From positions 558,001 to 622,000 of the forward strand of contig CAVQYZ010000001.1 of the NCBI GenBank assembly GCA_963718405.1: DNA of 64,000 nt, in the 5' to 3' direction. Every line of letters starts with the position of its first letter. Position 1 is the first letter of the stretch. The DNA comes from Bog-756 sp963718405 (GTDB lineage: Bacteria; Actinomycetota; Acidimicrobiia; Acidimicrobiales; RAAP-2). Made by a program: the position numbers and the translations under genes. Shown one piece after another: positions 48,590 through 57,337 of this stretch. A model generated the notes under the pieces. That model did no database searches. It had not been told where the DNA came from and saw only the letters and a program-made list of their open reading frames with translations.

Positions 48590-50515
48590 GTGGAGAACAG
48601 GCACAACGGCGCATCGGCGGTATCCGGCCGTGGCCGGATCGTCGGCGTCGTAGTCGCCGCGATGGCGGTGTTGGGCCTGTCGGCCTGTCAGCCCCTGTCA
48701 GGAGCCGCCCACAGTGACAGCGCCCCGGCCCCGGTGCGGGGAGACCTGGCGTCGGAGACCACCGGTGCCCAGGACCGCGACTTCCACGGTGTGTTCGAGT
48801 ACGCCGGCAACAATTCGACGACCGATGCCGCCGATCCCGATCTGGCCGGCGTGGTCCTCGACTACTACTGGTCGCAGATCGAGCCGAAGAAGGGCGACTA
48901 CGACTGGGGCGTGATCGCCGACGCCATGGCACCGTGGGTGGCCCACGGCAAGAAGATCATCCTGCGCATCGCCACCTCCGGCCAGTCCGGCTGGGACCGG
49001 CCGTACTCTGGCTCGGGTACTCCGGGCTGGGTCTACACCGACGGGGCCAAGTCGGTCTCCGACAACGGGGAGACGGTGCCGGTGTACTGGAACGGGACCT
49101 ACCAGCGCGACCTGTCCACCTTCCTGGCCGCCTACGCCGCCAAGTTCAACGGCAACACCCACGTCGCCTTCGTCGAGGCCGGTGTGGGCATGGGCGGTGA
49201 GACCATGCCCGATACCAACCACATGACATCGGCGGCCATGACGGCGTGGGAACACGCCGGGTACACCCCGGCGCTCTGGCTGTCCACCGTGGAGAGGATC
49301 TCCACCCTGTACCGCCATGACTTCACCCGCACCCCGGTGTACGCCCTCCTCACCAGCAGCTTCCTGGTCGAGGGCAACGGCCCCAACACCAACGTGAACT
49401 GGACCGACTATCAGCGCCTGGCCGGGTGGTACACCAGCGCCAAACCGGCGTGGGGCCTCCAGAACGACGCTCTGAGCTCGACCCTGTCCCTGCCCGACCC
49501 GTCGGCCTGGGACAGGGCCTCCGGAGTGGCCCTGGAGCAGGCCCAACCGAGCGGCGGGGGCTCCCTCATGGCTCAGGCCGCTGATGCCTTCTCCCTCCAC
49601 GCCGACGCCATGCTGGTATACCGGACGGAGATCGAAGACTCCTCCAACGCCAACTCACTGGCCTCACTGGCCGGTGACGCCGAGCCGTGGCCGTCCTCCG
49701 GATCAACCGGCTCAACCGGCTCGGGCTCGTTGGCGCAGCTGAAACCCCCCAGCGACGGGTCCAGCCAGTACTGGTTGACCGGCGGTGACGGAGGCGTGTT
49801 TGCCTTTGGCGGTGCACCGTTCTACGGCTCGACCGGTGGCCTGGCCCTGGCCCAGCCCATCGTCGGCATGACCGCCGCCCCGGACGGGCACGGATACTGG
49901 TTCGTGGCCCGTGACGGAGGCGTGTTCAATTTCGGCTCGGCACCCTTCGCCGGAGCCGTCCCCAATGTGGCCTCGGTCGACGACGTGGTGGGCCTGGCCG
50001 CGTCCAGGCGGGGCGGCTACTGGGTGGCGACGGCAGACGGTGACACCTACGCCTTCGGTGGGGCCCCGGCACTGCCCTCTCTGGCATCGCTCGGTGTGCA
50101 CGTCGACAACGTGGTGGGGATCGCCGCCACCCCGGACGGGGGTGGCTACTACCTGGTGGCCTCCGACGGCGCCATGTACGCCCTCGGTGACGCCATGTTC
50201 AAGGGCTCCATGGGCGGCCGGCCGCTCAACCGACCCATCGTCGGCATGGCCGTCGACCCGGCCACCGGCGGCTATTGGGAGGTGGCTTCCGACGGGGGCA
50301 TCTTCGCCATCGATGCCCCCTTCTTCGGCTCGACCGGTGCCATCCGGCTCAACCGGCCCATTGTGGGCATGGCCGCCACGTCAGACGGGCGGGGGTACTG
50401 GTTCGTGGCCTCCGACGGCGGCATCTTCGCCGAGGGAGACGCACGGTTCGGCGGCTCCCTGCCCTCGATCGGGGTCACCCCGGTATCGTCGGTGGTGGGC
50501 ATGGCTGCCGGCTGA
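48590..50515 (+). CDS. Lipoprotein with GH-A-like barrel and C-terminal repeat array
   Basis: About 641 residues. Lipobox in VVVAAMAVLGLSACQP. A TIM-barrel-like domain follows (FHGVFEYAGNNSTTDAADPD; LDYYWSQIEPKKGDYDW; HVAFVEAGVGMGGETMPD; VALEQAQPS), paralogous to 41497-42606, with Glu residues in the same places. From about residue 390 the array begins (49764-50512). GTG 48590 is chosen: AGAGG lies seven bases upstream and the signal peptide then fits. It would be anchored to the membrane with the propeller outward, perhaps holding the hydrolase on its substrate. Substrate unknown. Frame intact, so the array is reliable. Confidence 0.75.
   Translation: MENRHNGASAVSGRGRIVGVVVAAMAVLGLSACQPLSGAAHSDSAPAPVRGDLASETTGAQDRDFHGVFEYAGNNSTTDAADPDLAGVVLDYYWSQIEPKKGDYDWGVIADAMAPWVAHGKKIILRIATSGQSGWDRPYSGSGTPGWVYTDGAKSVSDNGETVPVYWNGTYQRDLSTFLAAYAAKFNGNTHVAFVEAGVGMGGETMPDTNHMTSAAMTAWEHAGYTPALWLSTVERISTLYRHDFTRTPVYALLTSSFLVEGNGPNTNVNWTDYQRLAGWYTSAKPAWGLQNDALSSTLSLPDPSAWDRASGVALEQAQPSGGGSLMAQAADAFSLHADAMLVYRTEIEDSSNANSLASLAGDAEPWPSSGSTGSTGSGSLAQLKPPSDGSSQYWLTGGDGGVFAFGGAPFYGSTGGLALAQPIVGMTAAPDGHGYWFVARDGGVFNFGSAPFAGAVPNVASVDDVVGLAASRRGGYWVATADGDTYAFGGAPALPSLASLGVHVDNVVGIAATPDGGGYYLVASDGAMYALGDAMFKGSMGGRPLNRPIVGMAVDPATGGYWEVASDGGIFAIDAPFFGSTGAIRLNRPIVGMAATSDGRGYWFVASDGGIFAEGDARFGGSLPSIGVTPVSSVVGMAAG
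49764..50512 (+). repeat. Array of 42-residue repeats closing with a C-terminal strand
   Basis: Six units, but the first lacks its opening strand (it starts at QYWLTGGDGGVFAFGG) and the protein ends with SVVGMAAG, exactly the missing strand. This is the classical Velcro closure of a beta-propeller. Units two and three are more diverged (e.g. GGYWVATADGDTYAFGG), and unit six ends FAEGDARFGGS. Confidence 0.9.
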
Positions 50516-50604
50516 GCCCCTCCTCCCGTGCCGCAGCATCCGCTGCGGTGTGCCTAGCATGGGCGGCCGGGCCTCGCAGGGGCACAGGACCGGAGGGAGC
50601 CACC

Positions 50605-51819
50605 ATGACCACTTCATCTGCAGTGGCGGGCCAGGACGACCTGACTGCCCCCTTGCTGGACCCGGAGTTCTACGCCGGTGATCCCTTCCCCCTCTACGCC
50701 CGGCTGCGGGCCGAGGCCCCGGTGGCCCGCAATGGGACTCTGGGCTTTTGGGTGGCCAGCCGTCACGCCGACGTCATCGCCGTCTCCCGCGACCCCGAGA
50801 CCTTCTGCTCGGGGCAGGGGATCATGGTGTTCGAGATCGGGTCCCACTACGACTCGCCACCGACCATGATGCACACCGACCCGCCCGACCACACCCGCTA
50901 CCGCACCCTGGTGCAGCCCGGCTTCCGGCCCAGCTTCATGCGGGCCCTGGAGGACAGCGTGCGGGCCCGTACCCGGACCCTGGTGGACCGGGTGCAACCA
51001 GGTGTCGAGGTCGATGTGGTGTCCGAGGTGGCGGTGCCCCTGCCCCTCCAGGTCATCGCCGACCTGATGGGCATGCCCGAGGAGCAGTGGCCGCAGTTCT
51101 TCAAGTGGTCCGAGGCGGTGATACCGGGGGCCACCGACTGGCCCGAGGAGGAACGACAGGCGCTCAGCGCCGAGATGGTGACCTACCTCTTGGCGGCCGC
51201 GGCCGAGCGGCGGGCCCACCCCGGTGAGGGCATCATCTCCGAGCTCGGCGCCGCCGAGCTCGACGGGGACCGCCTGACCGATGCCGAACTGGGCATGTTT
51301 CTGGTGCAGCTGCTGGTGGCCGGCAACGAGACCACCCGCAACATGATGTCGGGCGGACTGGTCGGCTTCGCCGGCCAACCGGATCAGTGGTCGGCGTTGC
51401 GGTCGCGCTACTCGGACCGGGCTCCGAGGGCCCTGGCTGTGGCGGTGGAGGAGATGCTCCGGTGGACCACCCCGGTGGTGTCGTTCATGCGCACCACCAC
51501 CCGCCCCACCGAGCTGGGTGGCCAGCAACTCGGAGCGGGGGAGCCGGTGCTCATGCTCTACGCCTCGGCCAACCGGGACGAGTCGGTGTTCGGCCCCACC
51601 GCCGATCGCTTCGACGCCGCCCGTGACCCCAATCCCCATGTGGCCTTCGGGTTCGGGCCCCACTTCTGTATCGGGGCGGTGTTGGCCCGATTGGAGGGGC
51701 GCATCCTCCTGGAGGAATTGCTGGCCCGGTTCGACTCGATCGAGTTGACGGGCCCGGTGGTACGAACGGCCTCGCCGGTCATCGCCGGCGTGCGTTCGGC
51801 CCCGATGGTGTTCCGCTAG
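50605..51819 (+). CDS. Cytochrome P450
   Basis: About 404 residues, soluble bacterial type, class I (needs ferredoxin and reductase, neither encoded nearby). I-helix oxygen-activation motif LLVAGNETTRNMM; K-helix ExxR within VEEMLRWTTPV; heme-binding loop AFGFGPHFCIGAVLARLE with the ligand Cys. HTDPPDHTRYRTLVQPGF is the C-helix WxxxR-type region. The GGAGGGAG ribosome-binding site lies eight bases before ATG 50605. Possible substrates are terpenoid, steroid or fatty-acid-like compounds; the short-chain reductase downstream on the other strand may be unrelated. Frame intact. Confidence 0.9.
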   Translation: MTTSSAVAGQDDLTAPLLDPEFYAGDPFPLYARLRAEAPVARNGTLGFWVASRHADVIAVSRDPETFCSGQGIMVFEIGSHYDSPPTMMHTDPPDHTRYRTLVQPGFRPSFMRALEDSVRARTRTLVDRVQPGVEVDVVSEVAVPLPLQVIADLMGMPEEQWPQFFKWSEAVIPGATDWPEEERQALSAEMVTYLLAAAAERRAHPGEGIISELGAAELDGDRLTDAELGMFLVQLLVAGNETTRNMMSGGLVGFAGQPDQWSALRSRYSDRAPRALAVAVEEMLRWTTPVVSFMRTTTRPTELGGQQLGAGEPVLMLYASANRDESVFGPTADRFDAARDPNPHVAFGFGPHFCIGAVLARLEGRILLEELLARFDSIELTGPVVRTASPVIAGVRSAPMVFR

Positions 51820-52021
51820 GGACCGCCATCAGTTGGGGCCTGGGGCCAGTCATAGGGTGCCGTCGAGGCACATTCCCAGGGCAGGGGAAACCGACGGTCA
51901 GCGATCTGCTCGTCGTGCGCTGGAGCATGTATAGCCCACCGGTTTCGCTCTCTGCCTTGACCCTCACTCGCAGTGACCGATTCGACCACGGTCGCGAGCC
52001 GAAGGCTCGGAGCGGGGTTCC

Positions 52022-52912
52022 CTACGACTGGCGGGGCTCTCCGAACGGCGGCCGGTCCAACTGCTCTCTGATCGGAGTGAAGGGGGGCTGCACCGTGTGA
52101 CGACGTTGCCAGTTGGCTCCGTCCACCACCAGCGAGTGGCCGCTGATGTAGGTGGCGTAGGGGGAGCAGAGGTAGGTGGCGGCCCAGGCCAGTTCGCGGG
52201 GGAACCCCACCCTGCCGGCGGGTACCCGCGAGTCCTGACCTTCGTACTTACCCGGTACGGCGGCGATGTCCGCTGTCTCGTCCTCGTGGGGCATCAGCCC
52301 GGGCACCAGTCCGTTGACCCGGATGCCGTAGGGTGCCCACTCGACGGCCAGGGTCTCGGTGAGGTTCTTGACCCCGGCCTTGGCCGCCGCCGAGTGGGCG
52401 AAGCCGGGCCCCCCGGTCCAGGCGTAGGACGCCCCCACATTGACGATCGATCCGTCCCGGCCCTCGGGGATGAGGCGCCGGGCCAGATCCCGACAGCAGT
52501 AGAAGGTTCCGTTGAGGACGATGTCGACCACCGTGCGCCAGGCGTTGGGGCTCATGTCTTCGGCCGGCACCGGAAAGTTGCCGGCGGCGTTGTTGACCAG
52601 CGCGTCGATCGGGCCCAACTCCTTGCCGACCTGGTCGAAGGCCGCGGCGATCGACTCGGGGTCTCGGATGTCGCACCGGGCGGCCGTGGCCCGCCCCCCG
52701 GCGGCCTCTACCGCCGCCACCCCGGCGGCCCGGTGTCCCTCGTCGCGGCTGAGGATCCCCACCGACGCCCCCAGTCGGGCGAACTCGGTGGCGATGGCCT
52801 TGCCCAGGCCGGTGCCGCCACCGGTGACGATGACCACCTGGCCGTCGTAGGTGCCCGGGGCGAGTGCCGATGCGCCTGCCGGTGGAGGTGGTCGGAGTCC
52901 CGGGGGAGTCAT
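52022..52912 (-). CDS. DECR-type short-chain dehydrogenase (2,4-dienoyl-CoA reductase-like)
   Basis: A 296-residue NADP-dependent SDR. VIVTGGGTGLGKAIATEFAR has the TGxxxGxG motif; DALVNNAAGNFPVPAEDM the NNAAG motif. Instead of the usual YxxxK it has SYAWTGGPGFAHSAAAKAGV, where Tyr precedes Lys by fifteen residues, exactly the arrangement of mammalian mitochondrial 2,4-dienoyl-CoA reductase. This places it in the DECR subgroup; it probably acts on an enoyl-CoA in breakdown of unsaturated fatty acids. Frame intact. Confidence 0.85.
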   Translation of the reverse strand: MTPPGLRPPPPAGASALAPGTYDGQVVIVTGGGTGLGKAIATEFARLGASVGILSRDEGHRAAGVAAVEAAGGRATAARCDIRDPESIAAAFDQVGKELGPIDALVNNAAGNFPVPAEDMSPNAWRTVVDIVLNGTFYCCRDLARRLIPEGRDGSIVNVGASYAWTGGPGFAHSAAAKAGVKNLTETLAVEWAPYGIRVNGLVPGLMPHEDETADIAAVPGKYEGQDSRVPAGRVGFPRELAWAATYLCSPYATYISGHSLVVDGANWQRRHTVQPPFTPIREQLDRPPFGEPRQS

Positions 52913-52946
52913 GGGGCCGAAGCCTAGGCCCGGTGTCGAGCGTGGG

Positions 52947-54876
52947 CTACGTGCGAGGTGGTGCGATCACCACAGACACTGTCTTTTTGGCGGAGTCGGC
53001 CGGTTTGAAGGAGTCGATCGCCTCGACGGTGATGGTGTACGTCCCCGAGACCGTCGACGTACCGGTGATCGAACCTCCGCTCCCCAATGTCAACCCCGTG
53101 GGCAGGCTGCCATGGGAAATGGTCCAGGTATACGGGGGCGCACCCCCTGCGGCCTTCAGGGTGCACGAGTACGGCTTGTCCTCGGTGCCTTTGGGCAGGC
53201 CGGCGGTCTTGATGGTCACCGGGGTCGGGGTGACCACCAGGGTCACCGTTCCTTCCCCGGTGCGGGCGGTCGGGGTCGTGGAGTCGGTGGCCTCGATCTT
53301 GAAGGAGAACTTGCCGAACTTTTTGGTTGTCCCCGATATCACGCCGGTCTCGTCGTCCAACCGGAGGCCGGAGGGCAGCGAGGAGCCGGACAGCAGCCCG
53401 AACCTGTACTCCGGTCTGCCTCCGATGGCCATCACCGTCCCGGAGTACGCCGTGCCGGCGCTGGCGTTCGGGAGGGCCGTGGTCAGGATGCTCACCGGAT
53501 ACGTGGTCGGTGTGACTTCGGCGGTGCAGGTCACACCATTGGTCCCCTCGGCCCACGAGTCACAACGCGGACCGGTCTCGTCCACCCGGTCGGGGGCGAT
53601 GGAGTGCATGATCTCCATCTGTTTCACCAGGTCGGCGTAGGGCTGGTTCTCGACGTCCACCACCCCGAAATTGTTGTTCTCCCCGTCGAACCGGCCCCCC
53701 TGGGGCTCATCGACATACTCGAACCACTCGTCCCCGACCACCCAGGGCGAGTCCTCGTAGAGTGGGGCGATGTAGTCGGAGTAGGCCGTGGCCCGCTCCT
53801 GCTGGTTGGCGAAGACGTCGTAGACCCCCGGCACGGTGTCCGGGGTCTGGGACGTGTGGGCGATAAAGGAGTACTCGCCGACCATGATGGGTCGCTTCAC
53901 GTACTTCTCGAAGTTGGAGAACGTGGCCGTCACCGGAAGATACTGGGGCCAGATCCTGTCCACGGCCTGAGCGAAGCCGGGCATGAGGTCGTAGTCGTCG
54001 ATGCTGAAGACATTGACGTAGGGCTGGGCGGCCTCGAGCAGCTGGGGTTGGATCTCCTGGGCCTCCGCTTTGACCCCGAGGATCAGGTGGTGGGTGTCGT
54101 ACTTGCGGATGGCCGCCGTGGTCACGGAAAAGTACCGGTGGGCCAGGGCGTAGACGAACCCGTTGGGATTGCCCGCATACGTTTGGGCCACCGCCAAGCC
54201 GGGCGAACCGGCCGGTAGGGCCAGGTACTGGGCCAGCATGGTCTGGCTGTCCGATCCGTTCGGGCCCCAGTCCAGCTCGCTGTCCGTGTAGTAGCCGATC
54301 AGGTTGGGGTCGTCGGCCAGCGGGGCCACCTGGGTGGCTGCCACCTCGTCGGCGTTGGTGACGAACGACGAGGCGAACCAGTCATCGCCGCTGGCCATGC
54401 CCAGCTGCACGCTGTACGGCATCTTGGAGGCGAAGATGGAGGTGTCGGTGAACGGCCCGAGGCTATTGAACCCATAGGACCGGAGCTGCTTGACGGTGGC
54501 ATTGGCCCAGTCCGCCGTGGTCGGGTACTCGGCGGCGATGGCCTCGCAGTAGGGGCATTGCCCGGTGGTCTCGTCCGTGTCGGGGTCCGGGGAGACATGG
54601 TCGATCCCCGAGGAGTAGAACGGCTGGCCGGTGGGGGTCACGAACCACGATCGTCCGTCCGCCGTGCCGATGTGGAAGTAGCCGGTAGCCGCGAAGGTCG
54701 GTGGCGGGTTGGTGGCGGCCCTGCTGCCCGGGCCCGCTTGGGCTTGGGCCTGGGCCTGGGTCAGGGGGACCAGCACCGCGGCCGACACCACCACCAGTCC
54801 GATGAGGGTGCGTACACCCAGTCGGCCCGATCTGATCCTCTGGGCCTCCGTCGGTGGTGCTGCTTCTCAACCCCAT
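52947..54876 (-). CDS. Secreted agarase-like GH-A hydrolase with two C-terminal Ig domains
   Basis: About 640 residues. Signal peptide region VRTLIGLVVVSAAVLVPLTQ. The catalytic domain starts SWFVTPTGQPFYSSGIDHVS, a pattern of agarase-type GH-A enzymes. DPNLIGYYTDSELDWG should hold the acid/base Glu and RPIMVGEYSFIAH the nucleophile; GDEWFEYVDEPQGGRF and ENNNFGVVDVENQPYADLV follow as in that group. Two He_PIG-type Ig domains end the protein (SLPSGLRLDDETGVISGTT; SLPTGLTLGSGGSITGTST). Near 54830 one frame change joins ATG 54876 (MGLRSSTTD) to the signal peptide; otherwise GTG 54794 would be the start. Substrate may be a galactan or other beta-glycan. Confidence 0.7.
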
Positions 54877-55014
54877 GCTGTGGACCCCCCTGGGCTTCCT
54901 GGCACTTCCGCTATTCAACCCACCGTGCCGATCCTAATCAGGTCGGAGCAGGTGACTCGGCCCGTCAGCCGGTCCCATGATCGACCAACATCTGGAAGCA
55001 GCAAGGACCGGAGT

Positions 55015-56223
55015 TCAGCTCCCGAGGAATGGCCCAGGCATCGGCGCGGTAAGAGTAAATGCCTGCGGCCCGGTGGTCACTTCCGTCAATTCGGTGAAAC
55101 GACCGAACGACGGATTGGTGAAGGTGATCGTGGCCGGATAGCGGGTCACGGTTCCGGCCGCGCAATCGGGGTTGCAGTCGTCGTATCCCCACCATCCGTA
55201 CCCGACGGCACTCTCGTCCGTCCACGAGGACCAGGTCATGTTGCCCACAATGTTCCCCGCGTCGCCGGAGATTTGGACCACATTGGGTTCGATCCCGGCC
55301 CAGGACGAGTTCGACAAGGTCACGATCGGCGATGTGGGCTCCGGGAGCAGCCAGTAGCCGCCACCGTGGGGTTGGGCGGCGATGGAGCCGACCGGATACG
55401 GCACTGGCGGGGATGAGTTCACCAACGAACCGTGGAAGACGGCGTGGCCAAAGGCGAAGACACCACCGTCGGCACCCGCCAGCCAGTATCCGTCACCCGC
55501 TGGAGCGGCGGCCATGCCCACGATCGGGGCGTTGAGGGGCTGGCCCCCCAGAGACCCTGCGAACGGGGCCCGGCCAAAGGCAAAGACCCCTCCGTCAGCC
55601 GCCACCATCCAGTATCCGGACGACGCAGCCGCCATACCGACGATCGGTGCATCGAGCGGCTTGCCACCCATGGAGCCGTGGAATGTGGCACTCCCGAAGG
55701 AGAAGACGCCACCGTCGGATGCCACCAACCAGTAGCCCTTCCCGTCCGGGGCTGCGGCGATGCCGATAATTGGCTTGTTCAGGGGTGTTCCCCCCATCGA
55801 GCCGTAGAAAGCTGCGTCACCGAAGGCGAACACGCCACCATCGGACGCCACCAGCCAGTAACCCCTCCCATCGGGTGTCGCCGCCATGCCGACGACAGGT
55901 TGGGCGAGGGGGACCGAGCCGGCCGAGCCGTAGAAGACAGCATCGCCGAAGGCGAACACCCCGCCATCCGAGGAGACCAGCCAGAGGCCCGTTCCGTCGG
56001 GAGTACCGGCCATCCCGACCACCGGAAAGTCGTAGGTGACGGTGCGGGTCCCGAGGCCTGGTGCGGACCCGAAGGCGACGGGCTGGTACAACGACGGAGC
56101 GTTGACGTACCCGGCGGCCGCGGCGTTGTGGACGGGAGCCAGGACGGTGAGTGCGGCAAGCAGAATCGCCGCTCCGACCCATGACCGCGCTTTGACCCTC
56201 CGAACCACCGGTGTATTCCTCAT
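55015..56223 (-). CDS. Secreted 42-residue-repeat protein with C-terminal SSW-type domain
   Basis: A 402-residue exported protein that is mostly the array. Signal peptide VGAAILLAALTVLAPVHNAA; array (55336-56073); then a 100-residue C-terminal domain: LSNSSWAGIEPNVVQISGDA, GNIVGNMTWSSWTDESAVGY and FTNPSFGRFTELTEVTTGP. This end domain, with its SSWxG start and WSSWT core, resembles one seen in secreted actinobacterial proteins of unknown role; it has a Cys pair (DDCNPDCA). No catalytic motif, so this gene gives the module in nearly pure form and is the best one for structural study. Frame intact. Confidence 0.8.
   Translation of the reverse strand: MRNTPVVRRVKARSWVGAAILLAALTVLAPVHNAAAAGYVNAPSLYQPVAFGSAPGLGTRTVTYDFPVVGMAGTPDGTGLWLVSSDGGVFAFGDAVFYGSAGSVPLAQPVVGMAATPDGRGYWLVASDGGVFAFGDAAFYGSMGGTPLNKPIIGIAAAPDGKGYWLVASDGGVFSFGSATFHGSMGGKPLDAPIVGMAAASSGYWMVAADGGVFAFGRAPFAGSLGGQPLNAPIVGMAAAPAGDGYWLAGADGGVFAFGHAVFHGSLVNSSPPVPYPVGSIAAQPHGGGYWLLPEPTSPIVTLSNSSWAGIEPNVVQISGDAGNIVGNMTWSSWTDESAVGYGWWGYDDCNPDCAAGTVTRYPATITFTNPSFGRFTELTEVTTGPQAFTLTAPMPGPFLGS
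55336..56073 (-). repeat. 42-residue repeat array, five full units plus split sixth
   Basis: Begins with half-unit VAFGSAPGLGTRTVTYDF (end of a blade), then five units of 40-44 residues, then PVGSIAAQPHGGGYWLLPEP (start of a blade). The halves complete a sixth unit, as in the amidase at 30601-32183. Confidence 0.9.
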
Positions 56224-56330
56224 GGCCGCTCCTTAACTCATATGCCCCTCTTGTCAGCACCGCCTCGGATGTCCGGCGAATGGTGCCAGGGTGGAGCGTT
56301 CTAGCGGAGCGTCGATCATCACCTGCGGGA

Positions 56331-57179
56331 TCATGGGGCGCCTGGCCCCTGGTTGTTGGCGCAGGTTCCTCCATCGGAGTCAGAGTTGGTGCCGTCCGGG
56401 CACGTGGTGTCGGACCACACCACGTCGGTCAAATTGGGCTCGTGTTGATGGTTGTTGACGTACAACTCCGAACCCGTCATGTCGGTGTGCGTGAGATTGG
56501 CACCGGTCAAGTCGGTATCCAGCAGTAACGCCTCGACCCTGGCTCCGGTCAGGTCGGCATCAGTGAGGTTCGCACCGCCCAGGTTGCTGACCACATTGGC
56601 ATCCCGTAGATCCGCATGGGTGAGCTGGGCATAGCCCAGTTGCGCCGAGAGGAGGTCGGCTCCTTGGAGGTCGGCTCCCTTGAGGTCGGCATAACCCATC
56701 TCGGAATCGCTGAGATTCAGCCCGGCCAGATCACGTCCCGCCAGGTTGCAGTGCTCCAGGTTGGCGTAGGGGCCCAGGTATCGGCAGTCTGTTTCGTTGG
56801 ATGACAAGGCCTTGGCCGTGGCGCTCTTCCCCTTACCGACGGCGTTGATGGCCCAGACACGGAAGGCCACCGGGACTTGCGTCTTCTTGGTGATTCCGAG
56901 GACGCAACTGGTCGGGCCGGTAACGATCGAGCAGGTGCCGGCATAGCCGGTGATCGGTGATCCGCCGTTCCAGACCGGTGGCGACCAAGTGGCCACGATG
57001 GCGTCGCCTTCGGCTACGAGCCGGAGCGAGGTGGGTGGGCCCGGCTTCCGAAGTATCGTGGCGCCGCTTGCCGGGCCCGTGGCTGCCGCATTCAGGCCGA
57101 TGCACAGAAGAAGCACGGCAAGGATGGCGCTGAGCGCAACCCGAGTGAGCGGCAGGATGAGTTTCGGGCCTGAGTCCAT
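56331..57179 (-). CDS. Exported FnIII / pentapeptide-repeat protein
   Basis: About 282 residues. Signal segment LTRVALSAILAVLLLCIGLN. A fibronectin-III-like domain (PTSLRLVAEGDAIVATWSPP, GYAGTCSIVTG, RVWAINAVGKGKSATAKAL) is followed by about 110 residues of pentapeptide repeats, A(D/N)Lxx, in LNLSDSEMGYADLKGADLQG, HADLRDANVV and ANLTDADLTGARV. Such repeats form a right-handed quadrilateral helix. The C-terminus has a CPDGTNSDSDGGTC loop resembling a calcium-binding, disulphide-closed turn. Extracellular pentapeptide proteins with FnIII are uncommon. ATG 57179 is chosen because the signal peptide then starts well. Role unknown. Confidence 0.75.
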   Translation of the reverse strand: MDSGPKLILPLTRVALSAILAVLLLCIGLNAAATGPASGATILRKPGPPTSLRLVAEGDAIVATWSPPVWNGGSPITGYAGTCSIVTGPTSCVLGITKKTQVPVAFRVWAINAVGKGKSATAKALSSNETDCRYLGPYANLEHCNLAGRDLAGLNLSDSEMGYADLKGADLQGADLLSAQLGYAQLTHADLRDANVVSNLGGANLTDADLTGARVEALLLDTDLTGANLTHTDMTGSELYVNNHQHEPNLTDVVWSDTTCPDGTNSDSDGGTCANNQGPGAP

Positions 57180-57337
57180 TACGGCACCCCCTTCGGGTGG
57201 CTCCACCGCCCCCATTCTCCCACACGCCCTCTCGGGCCGCTCGAGACCACCGAGGCCTACATGGCCGCCGGGGAGGAGGCGGTGAACCACTGTCATTCGG
57301 CCCGACCCACCAGGGACGTCGGGTAGCCTCGGCCTCC

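Noticed and set aside
50605..52912. Natural-product gene cluster around the P450
   Set aside because: The neighbours (a DECR-type reductase on the other strand, lipoprotein, agarase-like hydrolase) do not form a biosynthetic set.
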